A DNA stretch of 64,000 nucleotides from Oceaniovalibus guishaninsula JLT2003 (lineage in GTDB: Bacteria; Pseudomonadota; Alphaproteobacteria; Rhodobacterales; Rhodobacteraceae): contig NZ_AMGO01000021.1 of NCBI RefSeq assembly GCF_000299575.1, forward strand, positions 248,001-312,000, in the 5' to 3' direction. Made by a program: the position numbers and the translations under genes. Position 1 is the stretch's first letter, and each line of letters begins with the position of its first letter. The notes under the pieces were generated by a model. The model worked only from the letters and a program-made list of their open reading frames with translations, was not told the origin of the DNA and did no database searches. This document shows positions 25,896 through 36,957 of the stretch, in pieces.

Positions 25896-28597
25896 TCAGG
25901 CGATCTGGCCGTGGCAATGCTTGAACTTCTTGCCCGATCCGCAGGGGCAGGGATCGTTGCGGCCCGGATTGCCCCATGTGGACGGATCGGTCTCGGTGAA
26001 ACCGGGTGCCGCGGCTTCGGCCTCGGCCTCGCCCTGCGGGGGGTGGCCTGGGCCTGCGACTGGATCGCCTGACGCTGCGCCTCGATCTGGGCCAGCATGC
26101 GCTGCTGTTCCTCGGGCGACAGGGGGCGGATATTGGCCAGCTTCTGCGTCACGTCCTCGCGCAGCGAATCGAGCATGGATTCGAAAAGCTGGAAGGCTTC
26201 GTTCTTGTATTCGTTCAGCGGATCGCGCTGCGCGTAGCCGCGGAACCCCACGACCGAGCGCAGATGTTCCAGCGTCACCAGATGCTCGCGCCATTTGGCG
26301 TCGATGGTCTGCAACAGGATCTGCTTTTCGATGGTGCGCATATTCTCGGCACCGAAGCGGGCGGCCTTGTCGTCCATGAACTCGTCCGACGCCTTTTCCA
26401 GACGCTCGCGGATCACCGCCTCGTCCACGCCGTCCTCTTCGGTCCAGGCGATGACGGGAACGTCGATGCCCAGCTTTTCCAGCGCCGCGACATACAGCCC
26501 CTCGCCGTCCCACTGGTCGGCATAGCTTTTGGGCGGAATATGCGCCGCGATCAGGTCGTCGATGACCTGATGGCGCATATCGCGAGCAATCTCGGCGACC
26601 TCGTCCGTCTCCATAATCTCGCGGCGCTGGCCGAAGATGACCTTGCGCTGGTCGTTCATCACGTCGTCGAACTTCAGCAATTGTTTGCGGATGTCGAAGT
26701 TGCGCCCCTCGACCTTGGCCTGCGCCTTTTCCAGCGACTTGTTCACCCACGGATGAACGATGGCCTCGCCTTCCTTCATGCCCAGCTTGGACAGGACGGA
26801 ATCCAGACGCTCGGACCCGAAAATGCGCATCAGATCGTCCTCGAGGCTAAGGAAGAACGAAGACCGCCCCGGATCGCCCTGGCGTCCCGACCGGCCGCGC
26901 AACTGGTTGTCGATGCGGCGGGATTCGTGCCGTTCGGTCGCCAGCACGAACAGGCCGCCGGCTTCCTTGACCTTCTCCTTCTCGCTCGCCGTCTCGGCGG
27001 CGATGCGGGCGCGCACTTCTTCGGGATCGGCCTCGGGATCGGCTTCCAGCGCCTGCATCACCTTCATGTCCACATTGCCGCCCAACTGGATGTCGGTGCC
27101 GCGTCCGGCCATGTTGGTGGCGATGGTGACGGCGCCGAGCTTGCCCGCATCGGCGACGATCTGCGCTTCCTGTTCGTGCTGGCGCGCGTTCAGGACGTTA
27201 TGCGGAACGCCTTCCTTTTGCAGCAGGGCGGACAGCGATTCGGACTTCTCGATTGATGTCGTGCCGACCAGCACCGGCTGGCCCTTGTCGTGGGCGGCCT
27301 TGATCGCGGCGACGATGGCGTCCAGCTTTTCGCGGGCCGTGCGATAGACGGCATCGTGTTCGTCCACGCGGGCGATGGGGCGGTTGGTGGGCACCTCGAC
27401 CACGCCGAGGCCGTAAATTTCGCCGAATTCCTCGGCCTCGGTCAGCGCGGTGCCGGTCATGCCGGCCAGCTTGTCGTAAAGGCGGAAATAGTTCTGAAAC
27501 GTGACCGAGGCCAGCGTGACGTTCTCGGGCTGGATCTGGACGTTCTCTTTCGCCTCGATGGCCTGATGCAGACCGTCCGACAGCCGCCGCCCGGTCATCA
27601 TCCGCCCGGTGAATTCGTCGATCAGCACGACCTCGCCGTTCCGCACGATATAGTCCTTGTCGCGCTGGAACAGCTTGTGCGCGCGCAGGCCCTGGTTGAC
27701 GTGATGCACCAGCGTCGTGCTTTCGGGATCGTAAAGCGACTGGCCCTCGGGCAGGATGCCTGCGCCGGCCAGATGGTTTTCCAGAAACTCGTTGCCCTCG
27801 TCGGTGAAGGTGACGTTGCGGGTCTTTTCGTCCAGGCTGAAATGCGCGTCGGTCAGCAGCGGGATGACCGTGTCGACGGTCTTGTACATCTCGCTGCGGT
27901 CCTGGCTGGGGCCCGAGATGATCAGCGGCGTGCGCGCCTCGTCGATCAGGATGCTGTCCACCTCGTCCACGATGGCGAAGTTGTGACCGCGCTGATACAT
28001 GTCGGACAGCGACGATTTCATGTTGTCGCGCAGATAGTCGAAGCCCAGTTCGTTGTTGGTCGCATAGGTCACGTCGCAGGCATAGGCCGCGCGTTTCTCG
28101 CCGTCGGGCTGCTGGGGATAGACGACGCCGCAGGTCATGCCGAGCGCGGTATAGACCTTGCTCATCCAGTCGGCGTCGCGCCTGGCAAGGTAATCGTTCA
28201 CGGTCACGATATGCACGCCCTTGCCCGACAGCGCGTTGAGATAGGCCGGGAACGTCGCCACCAGCGTCTTGCCCTCGCCGGTCTTCATTTCGGCGATGTT
28301 GCCCTGATGCAGGAAGATGCCGCCCATCAGCTGCACGTCGAAGGCGCGCAGACCCAGCGACCGGCGCGCGGCCTCGCGGCAGTTGGCGAACGCTTCGGGC
28401 AGCAGGTCGTCCAGCTTCTCGCCCGCCTTGGCGCGGTCGGTCAGCGTCCGGGTGCGGGCCTTGATCTCGTCGTCGGACAGCGCCTCGAATTCGGGTTCCA
28501 GCGCGTTGATCCTGTCGACCAGAGGCCGCGTTGCCTTCACCTTGCGGTCGTTCGGCGTGCCGAAAACCTTCTTGGCGACAGATCCCAGACCCAGCAT
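25896..28597 (-). CDS. secA: Preprotein translocase ATPase SecA, with apparent -1 frameshift near 3' end
   Basis: SecA drives proteins through SecYEG by ATP hydrolysis. The start is ATG 28597 with AGGAG 6-7 bases ahead. The frame covers nucleotide-binding domain 1 ([11 protein letters not shown] Walker [21 protein letters not shown]), the preprotein crosslinking domain, NBD2 ([26 protein letters not shown]), and the scaffold/wing domains. After [12 protein letters not shown] the frame turns into Arg/Pro-rich non-SecA sequence. One base more in the C run (G 26038-26043 on the plus strand) would continue as [17 protein letters not shown] and end with the zinc motif [14 protein letters not shown] at 25896. 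The corrected length is 900 residues. The unshifted frame would run about 385 codons antisense to betC. Sequencing error, mutation or programmed slippage are all possible. Confidence 0.93.
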
Positions 28598-28759
28598 GTT
28601 CTCTCCTGACGGCAACTTGGGGGAAGGGGCTGCTTGCCCGCGCCGTGCAGGACGCATATTCAGGGCGGCAATGGCCCCCTCGAGGCTCAAGGCGATGTAG
28701 GGGGCCGGTTTCACACTGTCAACGCCAGCGCCCGCGGGTCTGGCCGGAGGATTCTGCAA

Positions 28760-29599
28760 ATGCCGACGAACCTGCTCCGCCGCACCGGCGCCGTCTGTGC
28801 CCTGTCCCTGACCCTGGCCGCGCCGCTTGCCGCGCAGGACGCCGGAACGGTGGTCGCCACCGTGGGCGACAAGGACATCACGCTGGGCCACATGATCGCG
28901 CTTCGCCAGGGACTGCCCGCGCAATATCAGCAGCTTGACGACAGGACGCTGTTCGACGGGCTGCTGGAACAGCTTGTGCAGCAGACGGCGCTGGCCGAAC
29001 AGGTGACGGACCCGTCGTCCCGTACCCAGCTTGAACTGGACAACCAGACGCGCGCGCTGCTGGCGGCGGAACTGCTGCGCCAGACCGCGGCCGACGCCGT
29101 GACCGACGAGGCGATCCAGGCCGCCTATGACGCCGCGTTCAGCGGGGCCGATCCGGTGACGGAATACAACGCCGCCCATATCCTTGTGGAAACCGAGGAC
29201 GAGGCCAAGGAGATCGTCGCGCAGCTGAACGACGGCGCCGACTTCGCCGAGCTTGCACGCGAGAAATCCACCGGCCCGTCCGGGCCGTCGGGCGGCGATC
29301 TGGGCTGGTTCGGGCCGGGCCAGATGGTCGGCGAATTCGACGAGGCCGTTCAGAACATGGAACCGGGCAGCGTGTCGGATCCGGTGCAGACTCAGTTCGG
29401 CTGGCACGTCATCAGGCTGAACGAGACGCGACAGCAGGATGCCCCGGCCTTGGACGAGGTGCGCGACCGGCTTGCCGCCGAAATCCAGCAGGAAGCCGCG
29501 CAGAAGCTGATCGACGAGGCTACGGCCGATATCGACGTGACCCGCCCCGAGACCGAGATCGACCCGGCGCTGGTCCGCGACGATTCGCTACTGGACTGA
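28760..29599 (+). CDS. Peptidylprolyl isomerase, parvulin type, exported
   Basis: A 279-residue exported PPIase of the SurA/PrsA-like parvulin class. A signal peptide ([22 protein letters not shown]) precedes an N-terminal helical chaperone-like domain (about 30-130). The parvulin domain lies at about 135-225, with [45 protein letters not shown] and [11 protein letters not shown]. It should assist folding of periplasmic and outer-membrane proteins. Start ATG 28760 has GGAGG 10 bases ahead. It diverges from secA and is followed after 6 bases by argJ, so the two are probably co-transcribed. Confidence 0.92.
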   Translation: MPTNLLRRTGAVCALSLTLAAPLAAQDAGTVVATVGDKDITLGHMIALRQGLPAQYQQLDDRTLFDGLLEQLVQQTALAEQVTDPSSRTQLELDNQTRALLAAELLRQTAADAVTDEAIQAAYDAAFSGADPVTEYNAAHILVETEDEAKEIVAQLNDGADFAELAREKSTGPSGPSGGDLGWFGPGQMVGEFDEAVQNMEPGSVSDPVQTQFGWHVIRLNETRQQDAPALDEVRDRLAAEIQQEAAQKLIDEATADIDVTRPETEIDPALVRDDSLLD

Positions 29600-29605
29600 C
29601 CGGCC

Positions 29606-30826
29606 ATGCCTGCCCTGTCGCCGCTGGCGCCCGACGCGTTCCCCGACCTGCCCGTCATCGACGGGGCGCGCTTCGCCAGCGCGCAGGCCGGGGTGCGCTA
29701 CAAGAACCGCACCGACGTGATGCTGGCGTTGCTGGACCCCGGCACCACGATCGCCGGGGTCTTCACGCGGTCGGCCACGCGGTCGGCGCCGGTGCTGGAT
29801 TGCCAGGCCAAGATCGGCGGCGAAAGCGGCGAAGGCGCGGCCATCGTCGTCAATTCCGGCAATTCCAACGCCTTCACCGGATCGGCCGGGCAATCGGCGG
29901 TCGATGCCATCGTCGCCGCCGTGGCCGGCGCCACCGGCATCCCGGCGGGGCGCGTCTTTACATCGTCCACGGGGGTGATCGGCGAACCCCTGCCCGCGCA
30001 ACGCATCACCGCCGTGATCGGCGATCTTGTCGCGTCGGTTTCGCCCGACGGCATCCACGGCGCGGCCGAGGCGATCCGCACGACCGACACCTTCGCCAAG
30101 GGGGCGGCTGCGCGGATCGACGTTGATGGCCGGGACGTTCGCATCGCCGGCATCGCCAAGGGGTCGGGCATGATCGCGCCCGACATGGCGACGATGCTGG
30201 TCTATCTGTTCACGGATGCGGCGGTGGATCGGGCGCTGTTGCAGCGCATGCTGACGCGCCAATGCGACCGCAGCTTCAACTGCATCACCGTGGACAGCGA
30301 CACATCGACATCGGACACGGTGCTTTGCGCGGCGACCGGCAAATCGGCCCGCATCGACGACGACAATGCCGCCGCGTTCGAGGACGCGCTGGGCCGGGTG
30401 ATGCTGGATCTGGCGCATCAGGTCGTCCGCGACGGCGAGGGGGCCACCAAGTTCATCGAGGTTGCCGTCACCGGCGCGGCGGACGACAAGGATGCCGACC
30501 GGATCGCGCGCTCGATCGCTAATTCCCCCTTGGTCAAGACGGCGGCCGCGGGCGAGGATCCGAATTGGGGCCGGATCGTCATGGCCATCGGCAAATCCGG
30601 CGCGCAGGCCGATCGCGACCGTCTGACCATCCGGCTGGGCGACATCCTGGTCGCGGAGAACGGCTGGGTCGCGCTCGGTTATGCCGAGGCGGACGGCGCG
30701 GCCTACATGAAGCGGCAGGAATTGCGGATCGGCGTCGATATGGGGCTGGGCGACGGCACCGCGACGATCTGGACCTGCGACCTGACGCACGCCTATATCT
30801 CGATCAACGCCGATTACCGGTCTTGA
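29606..30826 (+). CDS. argJ: Bifunctional glutamate N-acetyltransferase/amino-acid acetyltransferase ArgJ
   Basis: A 406-residue arginine-biosynthesis enzyme that transfers the acetyl group of N-acetylornithine to glutamate and can also use acetyl-CoA. ArgJ precursors cleave themselves into two chains at a conserved Thr. The site is visible as KGSGMIAPDMATMLVY with T196 as the nucleophile. The oxyanion residues are in FTSSTGVIGEPLP. The C-terminal part ends in the typical CDLTHAYISINADYRS. Length and domain order are complete. The stop codon overlaps a TTG start of the next gene by four bases. Confidence 0.97.
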   Translation: MPALSPLAPDAFPDLPVIDGARFASAQAGVRYKNRTDVMLALLDPGTTIAGVFTRSATRSAPVLDCQAKIGGESGEGAAIVVNSGNSNAFTGSAGQSAVDAIVAAVAGATGIPAGRVFTSSTGVIGEPLPAQRITAVIGDLVASVSPDGIHGAAEAIRTTDTFAKGAAARIDVDGRDVRIAGIAKGSGMIAPDMATMLVYLFTDAAVDRALLQRMLTRQCDRSFNCITVDSDTSTSDTVLCAATGKSARIDDDNAAAFEDALGRVMLDLAHQVVRDGEGATKFIEVAVTGAADDKDADRIARSIANSPLVKTAAAGEDPNWGRIVMAIGKSGAQADRDRLTIRLGDILVAENGWVALGYAEADGAAYMKRQELRIGVDMGLGDGTATIWTCDLTHAYISINADYRS

Positions 30827-31224
30827 CGCGGATCGTGCTGGTTTCGGCGGTTGCGCTGATCGACGCGGACGGCCGCGTGCTGCTGGCGCAACGCCCCGAA
30901 GGCCGCAGCATGGCGGGCCTGTGGGAATTTCCGGGCGGCAAGGTGGAACAGGGCGAAACGCCCGAAGCCGCGCTGATCCGCGAACTGTCCGAAGAGCTGG
31001 GCATCGACACCTGGTCGAGCTGCCTTGCCCCGCTGACCTTCGCCAGCCATGCCTATGACGACTTTCACCTGCTCATGCCGCTGTTCGCGTGCCGCCGGTG
31101 GAACGGGCAACCCGCCCCGCGCGAGGGGCAGGCGTTGAAATGGGTCGCGCCCAACCGGCTGCGCGATTATCCTATGCCGCCCGCGGACCTGCCGCTGATC
31201 CCGATCCTGCGCGACTGGCTGTAA
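30823..31224 (+). CDS. mutT: 8-oxo-dGTP diphosphatase MutT (Nudix hydrolase)
   Basis: A Nudix hydrolase of about 133 residues that sanitises oxidised nucleotides such as 8-oxo-dGTP. The Nudix box is complete: GGKVEQGETPEAALIREL followed by SEELGI. The surrounding VALIDADGRVLLAQRP and the C-terminal ALKWVAPNRLRDYPMPPADLPLI are typical of MutT. There is no ATG in the right place. TTG at 30823 overlaps the argJ stop as TTGA, and GTG at 30835 is an alternative that would remove four residues. Translational coupling to argJ is likely. Confidence 0.88.
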   Translation: MTRIVLVSAVALIDADGRVLLAQRPEGRSMAGLWEFPGGKVEQGETPEAALIRELSEELGIDTWSSCLAPLTFASHAYDDFHLLMPLFACRRWNGQPAPREGQALKWVAPNRLRDYPMPPADLPLIPILRDWL

Positions 31225-31348
31225 AACAGCCGCCCGCCGTTAACCAATTGTTGCAAATTGACGCGCCAAGCTGATCTTGCCGATCTGCGGGTTGGCGAAT
31301 GACGGGACGCCGGTTAGCGTCAACATACAACGTGAACGGGAGGGGCAG

Positions 31349-31489
31349 ATGAAGACGATCACGATAGGAAGCTGCGTGTCGGTGCAGGGGCAGGAAGTCG
31401 GGCAATTGGCCGATGGCCGGATCCTTGTCCGCGTGGGGACGGAAACCTTCGCGGGCCGCCCGATCCGCATGGCGACCGGATTGCGTTAG
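31349..31489 (+). CDS. Hypothetical small protein, 46 aa
   Basis: A 46-codon frame beginning MKTITIGSCVSVQGQEVG, with a strong GGGAGG ribosome-binding site 6-7 bases ahead of the ATG. The short sequence alternates hydrophobic and polar residues (RILVRVGTETFAGRPI), suggesting a small beta-barrel-like fold. I believe similar small proteins occur in related Rhodobacterales but can assign no function. It stands alone between mutT and the convergent infB. Confidence 0.55.
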   Translation: MKTITIGSCVSVQGQEVGQLADGRILVRVGTETFAGRPIRMATGLR

Positions 31490-31525
31490 AACGGCGTCGG
31501 CAGGATCGAAGCGGGGATGATCCGA

Positions 31526-31554
31526 ACCGGACCAGCGCGGCGCGCTGGCCCGGT
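31526..31554 (-). terminator. Hairpin at the 3' end of the rimP-nusA-infB operon
   Basis: Six bases after the infB stop the minus-strand RNA can form a 13-bp stem (ACCGGGCCAGCGC / GCGCUGGUCCGGU) with a GCC loop and one G-U pair. As in the dnaK-dnaJ hairpin, the wobble pairs only in the minus-strand RNA. No U-tract follows, so it may protect or define the 3' end rather than act as a textbook terminator. Confidence 0.55.
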
Positions 31555-31560
31555 CGATCG

Positions 31561-34047
31561 TCAGGTCAGGTTACGCTCGACTTCTTCACGGGTGAAGATC
31601 TCGATCACGTCGCCGACGCGGATGTCGTCGTAATTGTCGAACGCCATGCCGCATTCCTGACCGGACTGCACCTCGGCCACCTCGTCCTTGAAGCGCTTGA
31701 GCGTCTTCAGCGTGCCTTCGTGGACCACGACGTTGTCGCGCAGCAGACGCACGCCGGCCGACCGGCGCGCGACGCCTTCCGTGACGAGACAGCCGGCGAC
31801 CTTGCCGACATTGGACACCTTGAAGACCTCGCGGATCTGCGCATAGCCGATGAACGTTTCGCGCACCTCGGCCGAGAGCAGGCCGCTGGCCGCCGCCTTC
31901 ACGTCGTTCACCAGATCGTAGATGATCGAGTAATAGCGGATCTCGACCCCCTTTTGGTTCGCCGTCTGCCGCGCGCTGGCATTGGCCCGCACGTTGAAGC
32001 CGACGACCGACGCCGACGACGCTTCGGCCAGACCGATATCGGATTCGGTGATCGCGCCGACACCCGAATGAAGCACGCGAACGCGCACCTCGTCGTTGCC
32101 GATCTTCTCCATCGCCTGAACGATGGCCTCGGCGGAGCCCTGCACGTCGGCCTTCACCACGATGGGCAGTTCGGCGACGCTGCGGTCGGTCCTGGCGCGG
32201 GCCATCATCTGTTCCAGCGTCGTCGCCGCCCCCACCGCGGCGCGCTTGTCGCGCGCGGCATTGGCGCGGTATTCGGCGATCTCGCGCGCCTGCGCCTCGG
32301 TCTCGACCACGTTCAGCACATCGCCCGCTTCGGGCGTGCCGCTGAGGCCCAGAACCTCGACCGGAACGGACGGACCGGCTTCGGTCACGCGCTCGCCCTG
32401 GTCGTTCTCCATCGCGCGGACCTTGCCCCATTGCTCGCCGACGACAAAGATGTCGCCCTTGCGCAGGGTGCCGTTCTGCACCAGCACCGTCGCCACCGGC
32501 CCGCGGCCGACATCGAGCTGCGCTTCGATCACCGCGCCGCTGGCGGCACGGTCGGGGTTGGCCTTCAGCTCCAGCACCTCGGATTGCAGCGCGATGGCTT
32601 CCAGCAGGTTGTCCAGCCCCTTGCCGGTGGTCGCCGAAACCTCGACATCCTGCACGTCGCCGGACATCTTCTCGACGATGACCTCGTGCTGAAGCAGATC
32701 GGTGCGCACCTTGTCGGGATTGGCCGACGGCTTGTCGATCTTGTTGATCGCCACGATCATCGGCACCTTGGCGGCCTTGGCGTGGTTGATCGCCTCGATC
32801 GTCTGCGGCATCACGGCATCGTCGGCCGCGACCACCAGCACCACGATATCCGTGACCTGCGCGCCCCGTGCCCGCATCGACGTGAACGCGGCGTGACCCG
32901 GCGTGTCGAGGAACGTCAGTTCCTGACCGCCATCGGTCGTCACCTGATAGGCGCCGATATGCTGGGTGATGCCGCCCGCCTCGCCGGTGGCGACGCGCGC
33001 ATGGCGGATCGCGTCCAGCAGCGACGTCTTGCCGTGATCGACATGGCCCATGACGGTGATGATCGGCGCGCGCGGCTTCAGATCGGCGGCCTTGTCCTCG
33101 ACCTGGTCGATGACCTGCTCGACATCGGCATCGCTGACGCGGACGACCTTATGGCCAAAATCCTCGATGATCAGTTCGGCGGTATCGGCGTCGATGGTCT
33201 GGGTCTGGGTTGCCATGATGCCGTTCTGCATCAGCGCCTTGACCACATCGGCCACGCGTTCGGCCATCCGGTTGGCCAGTTCGCTGACGGTGATCGCCTC
33301 GGGCAGGTTGACGTTGCGCACGACCTTCTCGCGCTCGACCTTGCCGCCCATCGCCTTCTGGCGCGCGCGATCCTGCTTGCGGCGCATCTGCGCCAGCGAC
33401 CGCTGCCGGCCGCCCTCGCCGCCAGCAAGCGCTTGGTTCACGGTCAGCTTGCCGGACCGCCGCTTGTCGCCATCGCTCTTGCCGGGTTTGGCCACGCGGT
33501 CGCGCTCGCGGTCCTCGGTGGGCTTGCGCGTCGGCACCGGGCCCTTGGCGGCGCGCGCTTCGGCATCGGCGGGGGTGGGCTGGGGTTGCGCCGCGCGTTC
33601 GCGGGCCGCGGCCTCGTCGGCCAGACGGCGGGCATCTTCTTCGGCCTTGGCGCGCAGGGCATCCTCGCGCTCGCGCTCCTCGGCTTCCTTCGCCTCGATC
33701 TCGGCGCGGCGGCGCTCGCGCTCTTCGGCGCGGGCCTTCTCCTCGGCCTCGCGCTGCGCGGCTTCCTCGCCCTCGCGCGCCCTGGCGGCGGCAAGGGCCT
33801 TCATCCGCCGTTCGAGTTCGGCATCGGTGATCCCGGCGGGCCTGCGGGACGGATCGCCCTTGATCGGTCCGGCGGCGCCCGTGGGCTTGGCACCGGCCGC
33901 GGGCTTGGGGGCCACCACGCGCTTGCGCTTGACCTCGACCGCGACGTTCTTCGTCCGCCCGTGGCTGAAGCTTTGCTTCACCTGACCGGAACGCGGGCCG
34001 CCGGGGCCACGGACACCGAGGGTCTTCTTGCCGTCACTATCGCTCAT
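31561..34047 (-). CDS. infB: Translation initiation factor IF-2
   Basis: An 828-residue GTPase that brings initiator tRNA to the 30S subunit and promotes subunit joining. The N-terminal 300 residues contain basic and Ala/Glu/Arg-rich repeats (for example [18 protein letters not shown]), as usual for bacterial IF-2. The IF2_N motif is at [18 protein letters not shown]. The G domain carries [12 protein letters not shown] (G1), DTPGHAAF (G3) and NKIDKP (G4). Domains II, III and IV follow, ending with the tRNA-binding C2 region [19 protein letters not shown]. It overlaps the upstream RNA-binding gene by ATGA and is the last gene of the operon. Confidence 0.97.
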   Translation of the reverse strand: MSDSDGKKTLGVRGPGGPRSGQVKQSFSHGRTKNVAVEVKRKRVVAPKPAAGAKPTGAAGPIKGDPSRRPAGITDAELERRMKALAAARAREGEEAAQREAEEKARAEERERRRAEIEAKEAEEREREDALRAKAEEDARRLADEAAARERAAQPQPTPADAEARAAKGPVPTRKPTEDRERDRVAKPGKSDGDKRRSGKLTVNQALAGGEGGRQRSLAQMRRKQDRARQKAMGGKVEREKVVRNVNLPEAITVSELANRMAERVADVVKALMQNGIMATQTQTIDADTAELIIEDFGHKVVRVSDADVEQVIDQVEDKAADLKPRAPIITVMGHVDHGKTSLLDAIRHARVATGEAGGITQHIGAYQVTTDGGQELTFLDTPGHAAFTSMRARGAQVTDIVVLVVAADDAVMPQTIEAINHAKAAKVPMIVAINKIDKPSANPDKVRTDLLQHEVIVEKMSGDVQDVEVSATTGKGLDNLLEAIALQSEVLELKANPDRAASGAVIEAQLDVGRGPVATVLVQNGTLRKGDIFVVGEQWGKVRAMENDQGERVTEAGPSVPVEVLGLSGTPEAGDVLNVVETEAQAREIAEYRANAARDKRAAVGAATTLEQMMARARTDRSVAELPIVVKADVQGSAEAIVQAMEKIGNDEVRVRVLHSGVGAITESDIGLAEASSASVVGFNVRANASARQTANQKGVEIRYYSIIYDLVNDVKAAASGLLSAEVRETFIGYAQIREVFKVSNVGKVAGCLVTEGVARRSAGVRLLRDNVVVHEGTLKTLKRFKDEVAEVQSGQECGMAFDNYDDIRVGDVIEIFTREEVERNLT

Positions 34048-34685
34048 CGAGTCTTCTTCACCTTTCCGGCAACCCCGTCGGAAGGGACACCGTCGCCTGC
34101 GCGAACGCCTGAAAGCCGCACGGCGTCGTCCCTGAATAGATCAGCGAGTCTGCCTGCGGCGAGCGCCGCATGTATCACATGTTCACGTCCGAATGCCAAA
34201 CCCAATTCCCGGGCCGACAGAATGTCGAAATACGATCCCCGACCGCCCGGCCGGTGCAGCTTGCCCTTGCCGCGTTCGGACCCGTCCGAAGCCTGCAACA
34301 GGATCCCCGCCTGATCCTTGCCCAGCCAGTCCTTCACCTTCTCGTAGCCGGCGATCGCGGCACCGGCCTTGCGCGCAAGGGACAGCCGGTCGATCACCCG
34401 GCGCACCAGCGCCGCCTCGACCGAGGCGACCAGATCGTCGGGCACGACCACCTGCCGCTTGGCGCCTTTCGAGAACAGGCGCTTCTTCACCGCCATGTCC
34501 AGCGCCTCGCGCTCGGCCGCGACATACATGCCCCGGCCCGGCAGCTTGTTGGCCACATCGGGCCAGACGGCATCGTCCGGCCCCACGACAAAGCGAATCA
34601 GGCCGCGCCTGGGATTGACCTCGCCCGTTGCCAGACAGCGACGTTCGGGTTCGTCCGGCGCCGGCGCCGGCTTGCCGCGGGTCAT
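34044..34685 (-). CDS. RNA-binding protein with YlxR and L7Ae-like domains
   Basis: A 213-residue fusion of an N-terminal YlxR (DUF448) domain and a C-terminal ribosomal L7Ae-like domain. YlxR is marked by [20 protein letters not shown] and LPGRGMYV; the L7Ae-like part by [21 protein letters not shown] and [19 protein letters not shown]. In many alphaproteobacteria the two domains are one protein between nusA and infB; both bind RNA, and roles in RNase P or ribosome function have been proposed for YlxR. I chose ATG 34685; the frame is open further but upstream residues belong to the nusA 3' region. It starts 17 bases after nusA and overlaps infB by ATGA. Confidence 0.9.
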   Translation of the reverse strand: MTRGKPAPAPDEPERRCLATGEVNPRRGLIRFVVGPDDAVWPDVANKLPGRGMYVAAEREALDMAVKKRLFSKGAKRQVVVPDDLVASVEAALVRRVIDRLSLARKAGAAIAGYEKVKDWLGKDQAGILLQASDGSERGKGKLHRPGGRGSYFDILSARELGLAFGREHVIHAALAAGRLADLFRDDAVRLSGVRAGDGVPSDGVAGKVKKTR

Positions 34686-34702
34686 GGCGGGACTCTCCGT
34701 TC

Positions 34703-36310
34703 TCAGGCCTGCGCCTCCTCGACTTCGCCGTCTTCCTCGGCCGCGTCCAGATCGGCGGGATCGACCCAGCCAAGCTGGATCCGCGCCGACATGACCATCG
34801 CCTGCGCTTCTTCGAGGCTGACCTCGAACGGCTCCAGCACGCCGTCGTCCTTCTTGCGCTCGCCGTTCTCGACCGTCCAGCCGCCGGCCAGTTCCCAGTC
34901 GGCGCAAGTGGCGAAATCTTCCAGCGTCTTCACGCCGTCCTTGGCCAGCGCCTCGATCATCTGGGGTGTCAGCCCCTCGAATTCAACCAGGCTGTCCTCG
35001 ACGCCCAGCGCACGGGCCGCTTCCAGCGCCTTGCGGTTCTGTTCGTCCAGATAGTCGCGGGCGCGGGCCTGCAATTCGCCCGCCGTGTCGGCATCGACGC
35101 CGTCGATCACCAGCAGCTCGTCCGCCTCGACATAGGCCACCTCCTCGAGCGAGGTGAAGCCTTCGCTGACCAGAAGCTGCGCAAAGAACTCGTCCAGATC
35201 CAGCGTATCCATGAACAGCTTGGTGCGTTCCTCGAACTCGGCCTGGCGGCGCTGGCTTTCCTGTTCCTCGGTCATGATGTCGATATCCAGCCCGGTCAGC
35301 TGCGACGCCAGACGCACGTTCTGTCCGCGCCGTCCGATGGCCAGCGAAAGCTGCTCGTCGGGAACCACCACCTCGATGCGCTCGGCCTCCTCGTCCAGGA
35401 CGACCTTGCTGACCTCGGCGGGTTGCAGCGCGTTCACCAGGAAGGTCGGCACGTCCTCGTTCCAGGGGATGATGTCGATCTTCTCGCCCTGCAACTCGTT
35501 CACCACGGCCTGCACGCGGCTGCCGCGCATGCCGACGCAGGCGCCCACGGGGTCGATACTGCTGTCATAGGAAATGACGGCGATCTTGGCACGCGACCCC
35601 GGATCGCGGGCGACGGCCTTGATCTCGATGATGCCCTCGTAGATTTCGGGCACTTCCATGCGGAACAATTCGGCCATGAATTGCGGATCGGTCCGCGACA
35701 GGAAGATTTGCGGCCCCCGCACCTCGCGCCGCACGTCCTTGATATAGACGCGGATCCGGTCGTTCGGACGATAGCTTTCGCGGCCGATCTTGTCGTTGCG
35801 GCGCAGCACGCCCTCGCCGGGGTTCAGATCGACGATGACGTTGCCGTATTCCTCGCGCTTGACCAGCACGTTGATGATCGTGCCGACGCGGTCCTTGTAT
35901 TCCTCGAACTGCTTGTCGCGCTCGGCCTCGCGGATCTTCTGCAAGATGACCTGCTTGGCCGATTGCGCGGCGATGCGCCCCATCTCGACGGGCGGCACTT
36001 CCTCGGCGAAGACGTCGCCGACCTTGGGATCGTCCAGATAGGTGCGGGCCTGTTCGACGGTGAACTCGGCCTGGTAATTCTCGACCGCATCGTCCTCGAC
36101 CACGGTGCGCACGCGGGTGAAGGTCGCCCGCCCGGTCTTGCGGTCGATCTTCACGCGGATATCCATCTCGGCGCCGTAACGTGACTTGGCGGCACGGGCG
36201 AGGCTTTCCTCCATCGCCTCGACGACCAACGCGGGGTCGATCATCTTCTCGCGCGCCACGGCCTCGGCTGTCTGCAAAAGCTCGAGCTGGTTGGCGGATG
36301 TGATGGCCAT
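34703..36310 (-). CDS. nusA: Transcription termination/antitermination factor NusA
   Basis: A 535-residue RNA polymerase-binding factor controlling pausing, termination and antitermination. The N-terminal domain includes [18 protein letters not shown]. The S1 domain is around residues 135-200. The KH domains include [21 protein letters not shown] and [13 protein letters not shown]. The C-terminal half has helix-hairpin-helix-type segments ([17 protein letters not shown]-like and [20 protein letters not shown]) and an acidic tail. It lies 6 bases after rimP. NusA commonly regulates its own operon, which fits the hairpin in the rimP leader. Confidence 0.97.
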   Translation of the reverse strand: MAITSANQLELLQTAEAVAREKMIDPALVVEAMEESLARAAKSRYGAEMDIRVKIDRKTGRATFTRVRTVVEDDAVENYQAEFTVEQARTYLDDPKVGDVFAEEVPPVEMGRIAAQSAKQVILQKIREAERDKQFEEYKDRVGTIINVLVKREEYGNVIVDLNPGEGVLRRNDKIGRESYRPNDRIRVYIKDVRREVRGPQIFLSRTDPQFMAELFRMEVPEIYEGIIEIKAVARDPGSRAKIAVISYDSSIDPVGACVGMRGSRVQAVVNELQGEKIDIIPWNEDVPTFLVNALQPAEVSKVVLDEEAERIEVVVPDEQLSLAIGRRGQNVRLASQLTGLDIDIMTEEQESQRRQAEFEERTKLFMDTLDLDEFFAQLLVSEGFTSLEEVAYVEADELLVIDGVDADTAGELQARARDYLDEQNRKALEAARALGVEDSLVEFEGLTPQMIEALAKDGVKTLEDFATCADWELAGGWTVENGERKKDDGVLEPFEVSLEEAQAMVMSARIQLGWVDPADLDAAEEDGEVEEAQA

Positions 36311-36316
36311 GGGGCT

Positions 36317-36919
36317 TCAGTCCTTCTGGTCGGGAAGACGGGCATCGTCTTCGCTGTCGATTATCGTCTCGATCTCGTCGAACTGGCTTTCGTCGATCTC
36401 GCCCGCGTTCTTGCGCGCGCGCAGAACCTCGCGGATCAGGTCGTCGGTCAGCACCAGCTTGGCGTCGCTCAGCCAGTCGAAGCGCAGCCCGATGGTGCCC
36501 TCGTCGATCTCGATCAGCACCTCGTCGCCCTCGACCCCGGCCAGCACGCCCTTGAAGCGGCGGCGGCCGTCGATCATCTCGGTCGTCTCGATCTTGGCGA
36601 CATGGCCCTGCCAGTCGTCGAAATCCTTCAGCCGGGTCAGCGGCCTGTCGATGCCGGGGCTCGACACTTCCAGCGTATAGGCGTCCTCGATGGGATCCTC
36701 GACATCCAGATGCGCCGAAGCGGCAGTCGAGATGCGGCCGCATTCGTCCACCTCGATCCCGCCGCCGGGACGGTCGGCCATGATCTGAACCGTGGGCGTC
36801 TTGCCGCCCATATAGCGCACGCGCACCAGCTCGAATCCCAGATCCTCGATCACGGGGGTCAGAATTTCGGCAAGCCGTCGGTCGATGCTGGCCTTGGCGA
36901 TCAGGTCGGACATGGGCAT
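36317..36919 (-). CDS. rimP: Ribosome maturation factor RimP
   Basis: A 200-residue factor needed for maturation of the 30S subunit. The N-terminal domain has [23 protein letters not shown], and the signature [20 protein letters not shown]. The C-terminal Sm-like barrel includes [18 protein letters not shown]. Translation may begin at ATG 36919 or, two codons later, at ATG 36913. It leads the rimP-nusA-ylxR/L7Ae-infB operon, and a terminator-like hairpin lies about 20-40 bases upstream of its start. Confidence 0.95.
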   Translation of the reverse strand: MPMSDLIAKASIDRRLAEILTPVIEDLGFELVRVRYMGGKTPTVQIMADRPGGGIEVDECGRISTAASAHLDVEDPIEDAYTLEVSSPGIDRPLTRLKDFDDWQGHVAKIETTEMIDGRRRFKGVLAGVEGDEVLIEIDEGTIGLRFDWLSDAKLVLTDDLIREVLRARKNAGEIDESQFDEIETIIDSEDDARLPDQKD

Positions 36920-36937
36920 TCCCGAGATTCAAAGCAC

Positions 36938-36957
36938 AAAAAAAGGGCCAGCGGCCC
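36938..36957 (-). terminator. Terminator-like hairpin in the rimP leader (possible attenuator)
   Basis: On the minus strand GGGCC-GCT-GGCCC is followed directly by seven T residues: a compact intrinsic-terminator signature. It stands 19 bases ahead of the rimP start codon. No minus-strand gene precedes it, because the neighbour upstream (37102 on) runs the other way. It should therefore act within the rimP operon leader. A second small hairpin (GGGU-CCAA-ACCC) lies upstream at roughly 36980-36991. Confidence 0.6.

Noticed and set aside
24884-26037. Continuation of the secA frame for about 385 codons past the C run
   Set aside because: It is antisense to betC and Arg/Pro/Ala-rich with no domain. 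The genuine SecA tail lies in the neighbouring frame, so this is a frameshift artefact, not a new domain.
31720-34314. An 864-codon plus-strand frame opposite infB
   Set aside because: It mirrors the IF-2 codons, including its repetitive N-terminal region, and has no recognisable domain or ribosome-binding site.
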